From Mesorhizobium caraganae (GTDB lineage: Bacteria; Pseudomonadota; Alphaproteobacteria; Rhizobiales; Rhizobiaceae), in contig NZ_JAFCGY010000024.1 in the NCBI RefSeq assembly GCF_016836705.1, positions 1-64,000 on the forward strand: a DNA stretch of 64,000 nucleotides, written 5' to 3'. Positions 61,123 to 64,000 of this stretch are shown here, in pieces (the first letter of the stretch is position 1; every line of letters begins with the position of its first letter). A model generated the notes under the pieces. It saw only the letters and a list, made by a program, of their open reading frames with translations, made no database searches and had not been told where the DNA came from. Both the position numbers and the translations under genes were made by a program.

Positions 61123-61779
61123 CTAAAATTCCACGTCGAGTTCGATAATGTCCTCGGGCTCGGCAAGCGCGTCCCGCGTCCACTCCTGCATCAGCGACCA
61201 GTCGAGGATCACCTCGCAATAGCCCGCGTGTGGCGCTTCGAGCTCAACCGCATAGGTGCGGAAACGGGTGCAGACCGGCGCATACATCGCGTCGGCCACG
61301 GTCGGCGAGGAGCCGAACATAAACGGCCCGCCATAGGCTGCCAGGCATTCGGACCAGATCGTCTTGATCCGCTCCACGTCCGGGCGCGCGCCGGAAAAGA
61401 TCTTGAAGCTCTTGTGCCGGGCTTTCAGGCTCATCGGCAGCGCCGAGCGCAAATTGTGAAAGCCTGAATGCATCTCGCCTGATACCGCACGGCAATGCGC
61501 GCGCGCCACGCGGTCTGCAGGTAGCAGACCGGCATCCGGCATCGTCTCGGCCAGATATTCTGCGATCGCCAGCGTGTCCCACACGGTCACCCCGTCATGG
61601 GTCAGCCGCGGCACCAGCACCGATGGTGACAGGAGCAGCAATTCCTGCCGTTGTTCGGGGTCATCGATGTCGATGCGCTTCTCCTCGAACTCCAGCCCGG
61701 CCATGCGGCAGAGTAGCCAGCCACGCAAGGACCAGGAGGAATAGTTCTTCGACGAGATCGTCAACGTCGCCTTGGTCAT
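61123..61779 (-). CDS. Glutathione S-transferase
   Basis: This 218-residue protein begins ATLTISSKNYSSWSLRGWLL, a common start of a bacterial GST group, with LLSPSVLVPRLTHDGVTVWDTLAIAEYLAE in blocks near 48-78. The helical C-terminal domain has FMFGSSPTVADAMYAPV near 155. GGAGG before ATG 61779 supports the start. It is convergent with hemB and divergent from phaZ. Substrate unknown. Confidence 0.85.
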   Translation of the reverse strand: MTKATLTISSKNYSSWSLRGWLLCRMAGLEFEEKRIDIDDPEQRQELLLLSPSVLVPRLTHDGVTVWDTLAIAEYLAETMPDAGLLPADRVARAHCRAVSGEMHSGFHNLRSALPMSLKARHKSFKIFSGARPDVERIKTIWSECLAAYGGPFMFGSSPTVADAMYAPVCTRFRTYAVELEAPHAGYCEVILDWSLMQEWTRDALAEPEDIIELDVEF

Positions 61780-61891
61780 GCCGTCGGCCCTCCTAGCCCC
61801 TTTGCCGGCAACAATCCTCTCGCAATGCACAAAATTTTGCACTAGATTTTTTGCGCTGCCACATGGCGGCTTCGGAATGGGATGCATCTCG

Positions 61892-63100
61892 ATGCTGTAC
61901 CAGGCCTACCAGCTTCAGGACGACCTCATCGCCCCGTCGCGTTTTTTCGCCGATCTCTTGCGCTCGGCGATGAGCAGCATGGTTTCAGGCGACAGCGTAA
62001 AGCAGCGCCTTGCCGCCGGGCTGGAGATGATCGGCCGCTTCAAGCTCACCCATACGCGACCGGATTTCGACATCAGATCCGTCAGGGTCGGCAATCGCGA
62101 CGTACCGGTCACCGTCGAGACAGCACTCGAGCTGCCGTTCGGGACGTTGCTGCGCTTCGCCAAGGACATGGATACGCGCCAGCCCAAGGTGATGGTGATC
62201 GCCCCTTTGTCGGGCCACTTCTCGACGCTGCTGCGCGGTACGGTGGAGACGCTGCTGGCAGACCACGAGGTCTACATTACCGACTGGGCCAATGCCCGTG
62301 ACGTACCGCTCGTCGCCGGCCGCTTCGGCGTGGATGACCATGTCGACTACATCATCCGCTTTCTCGAAGCGATTGGCCCGGGCGCGCACTTACTGGCGGT
62401 CTGCCAGCCCTGCGTCCAGGCGCTTGCCGCAGTCGCCGTGATGTCCGAGGACAAGCATCCTGCGACACCGCGCTCGATGACGCTGATGGCGGGGCCGATC
62501 GATCCGCGCGAGAGTCCGACCAAGGTCAACGAGTTCGCCGTCAGCAAGTCGCTGGCGTGGTTCCAGAGTTCCGTCATTTCGCGCGTGCCGTGGCGCCATG
62601 CCGGCGGCGGACGCCGCGTCTATCCGGGCTTTCTGCAGCTTGCCGCGTTCATGGCCATGAACATGGATCGCCATAAGAAGGCCCACCAAAAACTGCATGA
62701 CCATCTGGCGACTGGCGAGACCGCCGAGGCCGAGAAGATAAAAACCTTCTACGACGAGTATCTGGCGGTGCTCGACCTCACCGAAGAATTCTATCTCGAA
62801 ACCATCGACCGCGTGTTCCAGAAGGCGGAGCTCGCCACCGGTACGTTCACGTTCCGGGGCAGCCCGGTCGATCCGGGCGCGATCCGCAACACGGCGCTGC
62901 TGACCGTCGAGGGCGGGCGCGACGACATCTGCGCCCTCGGTCAGACCTCGGCCGCGCATGAATTGTGCCGGTCGCTGCGTCCGCATCTGAAGCGCCATCA
63001 TTTGCAGGCCAATGTCGGCCATTACGGTGTCTTCAACGGCAAGCGCTGGGAGCGCGAAATCTATCCGGCCGTGCGCAATCTCATCCTGTCGATGGAATAG
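61892..63100 (+). CDS. phaZ: Intracellular polyhydroxyalkanoate depolymerase
   Basis: This 402-residue alpha/beta-hydrolase mobilises stored polyhydroxybutyrate. The N terminus MLYQAYQLQDDLIAPSRFFA is typical of the family. The nucleophile region HLLAVCQPCVQALAAV near 170 carries cysteine where lipases have serine, as known for intracellular PhaZ enzymes. ATG 61892 gives the family N terminus; in-frame ATG 61877 is an alternative. It is divergent from the GST gene. A strong hairpin terminator follows. Confidence 0.9.
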   Translation: MLYQAYQLQDDLIAPSRFFADLLRSAMSSMVSGDSVKQRLAAGLEMIGRFKLTHTRPDFDIRSVRVGNRDVPVTVETALELPFGTLLRFAKDMDTRQPKVMVIAPLSGHFSTLLRGTVETLLADHEVYITDWANARDVPLVAGRFGVDDHVDYIIRFLEAIGPGAHLLAVCQPCVQALAAVAVMSEDKHPATPRSMTLMAGPIDPRESPTKVNEFAVSKSLAWFQSSVISRVPWRHAGGGRRVYPGFLQLAAFMAMNMDRHKKAHQKLHDHLATGETAEAEKIKTFYDEYLAVLDLTEEFYLETIDRVFQKAELATGTFTFRGSPVDPGAIRNTALLTVEGGRDDICALGQTSAAHELCRSLRPHLKRHHLQANVGHYGVFNGKRWEREIYPAVRNLILSME

Positions 63101-63128
63101 GTTTTGCCCACAGGGACGCTGAAGAGAT

Positions 63129-63161
63129 AGCCGGAACCCGAACGTACCGGGTTCCGGCTTT
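63129..63161. terminator. Bidirectional terminator
   Basis: AGCCGGAACCCG (63129-63140) pairs with CGGGTTCCGGCT (63148-63159), followed by T residues. It lies between the convergent phaZ and DUF1330 genes. Confidence 0.9.
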
Positions 63162-63164
63162 TCC

Positions 63165-63491
63165 TCACGCCTTCGGCAGATAAGGGATCGTTCCGGCCAG
63201 GTCGGTATCGTCGATCAGCTGGAAGCGGCTGTCGCTGCCCTTCTGGCGCTCCGCCACAAACGGGGCGTATTGCGGATCGTTGGTGAAGGCTTCGGCTGCC
63301 TTTGCCGACGGAAACGCCATGATGGCGATCAGGCTGGTGTCGAGCGGCTTGCCCTCGAGCGTCTTCACATTGCCGCTGCGGGCGAGATACTTGCCGCCAT
63401 GCTTGTGCACGAGGTCGTGCACCGAAGCGGCATAGGCCGGCACCCATTTGTCGTCCTTCACCTTGATGTCTGCGATCACGTAAGCGGTCAT
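63165..63491 (-). CDS. DUF1330-family protein
   Basis: This 108-residue protein has the ferredoxin-like, dimeric alpha-beta barrel pattern of DUF1330: MTAYVIADIKVKDDKW at the start, HKHGGKYLARSGNVKTLEG near 30-48, LIAIMAFPSAKAAEAFTNDPQYAP in blocks near 53-77. The family has no firm function. It is divergent from the HxlR-type regulator at the window edge, a common regulator-target arrangement. Confidence 0.85.
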   Translation of the reverse strand: MTAYVIADIKVKDDKWVPAYAASVHDLVHKHGGKYLARSGNVKTLEGKPLDTSLIAIMAFPSAKAAEAFTNDPQYAPFVAERQKGSDSRFQLIDDTDLAGTIPYLPKA

Positions 63492-63667
63492 TGTCTAACT
63501 CCTCATGGATCGGCGCCGGACTGCCCGGCGACGTGACCGCCGCCTCGCATGACGGCGCCGGGCCCCTCCAGTCACCAAACTGTACCAGGGGGACCAGTAC
63601 AGCTTCTGTACTGGCTGATCTCAGGTTTTCTGAATAAGGTTCGGCAACTTCTTTTGGAGATCGCCAC

Positions 63668-64000
63668 ATGACACAAGCCGGATATAAGCAGTTCTGTCCG
63701 CTCTCGATGGCGGCGGAGCTATTGTGCACACGCTGGACCATGGTGCTGCTGCGCGTTTGCGCCGCGGCGTGCCGAAAATGTCGCCAACCCTTCTGTCGCA
63801 ACGGCTGAAGGACCTCGAAGCGGGCGGCATTGTCGAGCGCACCGAGATCGAATCCGAAAAGGGCGTGTTCGAATACCGGCTGACCGAGGCAGGCCGGGAT
63901 TTGCGCCCGGTGGTCGAAGCAATGGGCTTCTGGGGTCAGAAATGGGTCGAGGCCAGGCTCTCCCTCAAGAACCTCGATCCGTCGCTGCTGATGTGGGACA
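63668..64000 (+). pseudogene. HxlR-family regulator, frame-disrupted, runs off the edge
   Basis: ATG 63668 begins MTQAGYKQFCPLSMAAELLCTRWTMVLL in one frame (here described in full only by its ends), typical of HxlR winged-helix regulators with the sensor cysteine C9. Near 63752 the expected RELL..TRFNDLRRG region is missing, and the sequence resumes as RRGVPKMSPTLLSQRLKDLE in another frame, then stays open to the edge (GIVERTEIESEKGVFEYRLTE-like wing). About ten residues are lost with a shift. It is therefore probably non-functional, or contains an assembly error. It is divergent from the DUF1330 gene, its likely target. Confidence 0.7.

Overview
This window is a stretch of GC-rich alphaproteobacterial chromosome, most likely Mesorhizobium or a close relative in the Hyphomicrobiales. 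Three things point there. Core gene blocks have rhizobial order (CBP3-like chaperone, DUF177, plsX, fabH, ihfA, merR; and glyA, nrdR, ribD, ribE, ribH, nusB). The envelope and regulatory genes are rhizobial in type (LdtR-like MarR regulator with an L,D-transpeptidase, ExoP/ExoF/ExoY/ExoQ-like polysaccharide proteins, K+-independent H+-pyrophosphatase). Several families of short palindromic intergenic repeats are present, of the kind common in this group. I saw no nod, nif or fix genes, no insertion sequence, no rRNA and no CRISPR array.

Layout. 0-8 kb: a CDS tail, a divergent LysR/YdbC-like reductase pair with a perfect operator-like palindrome, a secreted glycerophosphodiesterase, an agmatinase-family ureohydrolase beside argC, a small-molecule kinase overlapping ctaA, and DUF2842. 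8-17.4 kb: a deacetylase/FemAB-like pair, then a GntR-FCD regulator divergent from a six-gene run encoding a polyamine-type ABC importer, an Asp/Glu/hydantoin-type racemase and a GNAT acetyltransferase. 17.5-28.4 kb: a surface polysaccharide locus with a chain-length protein whose kinase domain looks dead, an export lipoprotein, GT4, an ExoY-like initiating transferase, an ExoQ-like polymerase/ligase with a tandem repeat at its N terminus, two paralogous GT8 transferases, tRNA-Pro(GGG), a hexapeptide acetyltransferase and a further DxD transferase.

28.4-32.1 kb holds a run of small or poorly known proteins: YbaK editing domain, Xre regulator, secreted beta-rich protein, a peptide that is mostly histidine, a small membrane protein, a frame-disrupted secreted Cys protein and an ElaB/YqjD-like protein. 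32.1-37.9 kb is the lipid/ihfA/respiratory chaperone/BamE core block. 38-46.8 kb has AraC and LysR regulators, hppA and a YehZYXW-type osmoprotectant importer. 46.9-54.5 kb is the riboflavin/nrdR/glyA block. 54.5-64 kb has a LuxR remnant, the L,D-transpeptidase and its likely regulator, a CoA hydrolase, hemB, a GST, phaZ, a DUF1330 protein and a broken HxlR regulator.

Two patterns cut across the window. First, both ABC importer operons carry a palindromic repeat exactly between the binding-protein gene and the first permease gene, the place where E. coli malE-malF carries REP sequences that protect the upstream mRNA. Second, four genes show reading-frame damage (small secreted protein at 31.3 kb, 5' end of fabH, LuxR remnant, HxlR at the right edge). 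These are either real decay or sequence error; the fabH case matters most because that gene is normally important.

All calls come from reading the sequence. No database search was possible, and product names rest on motifs, length and gene context.
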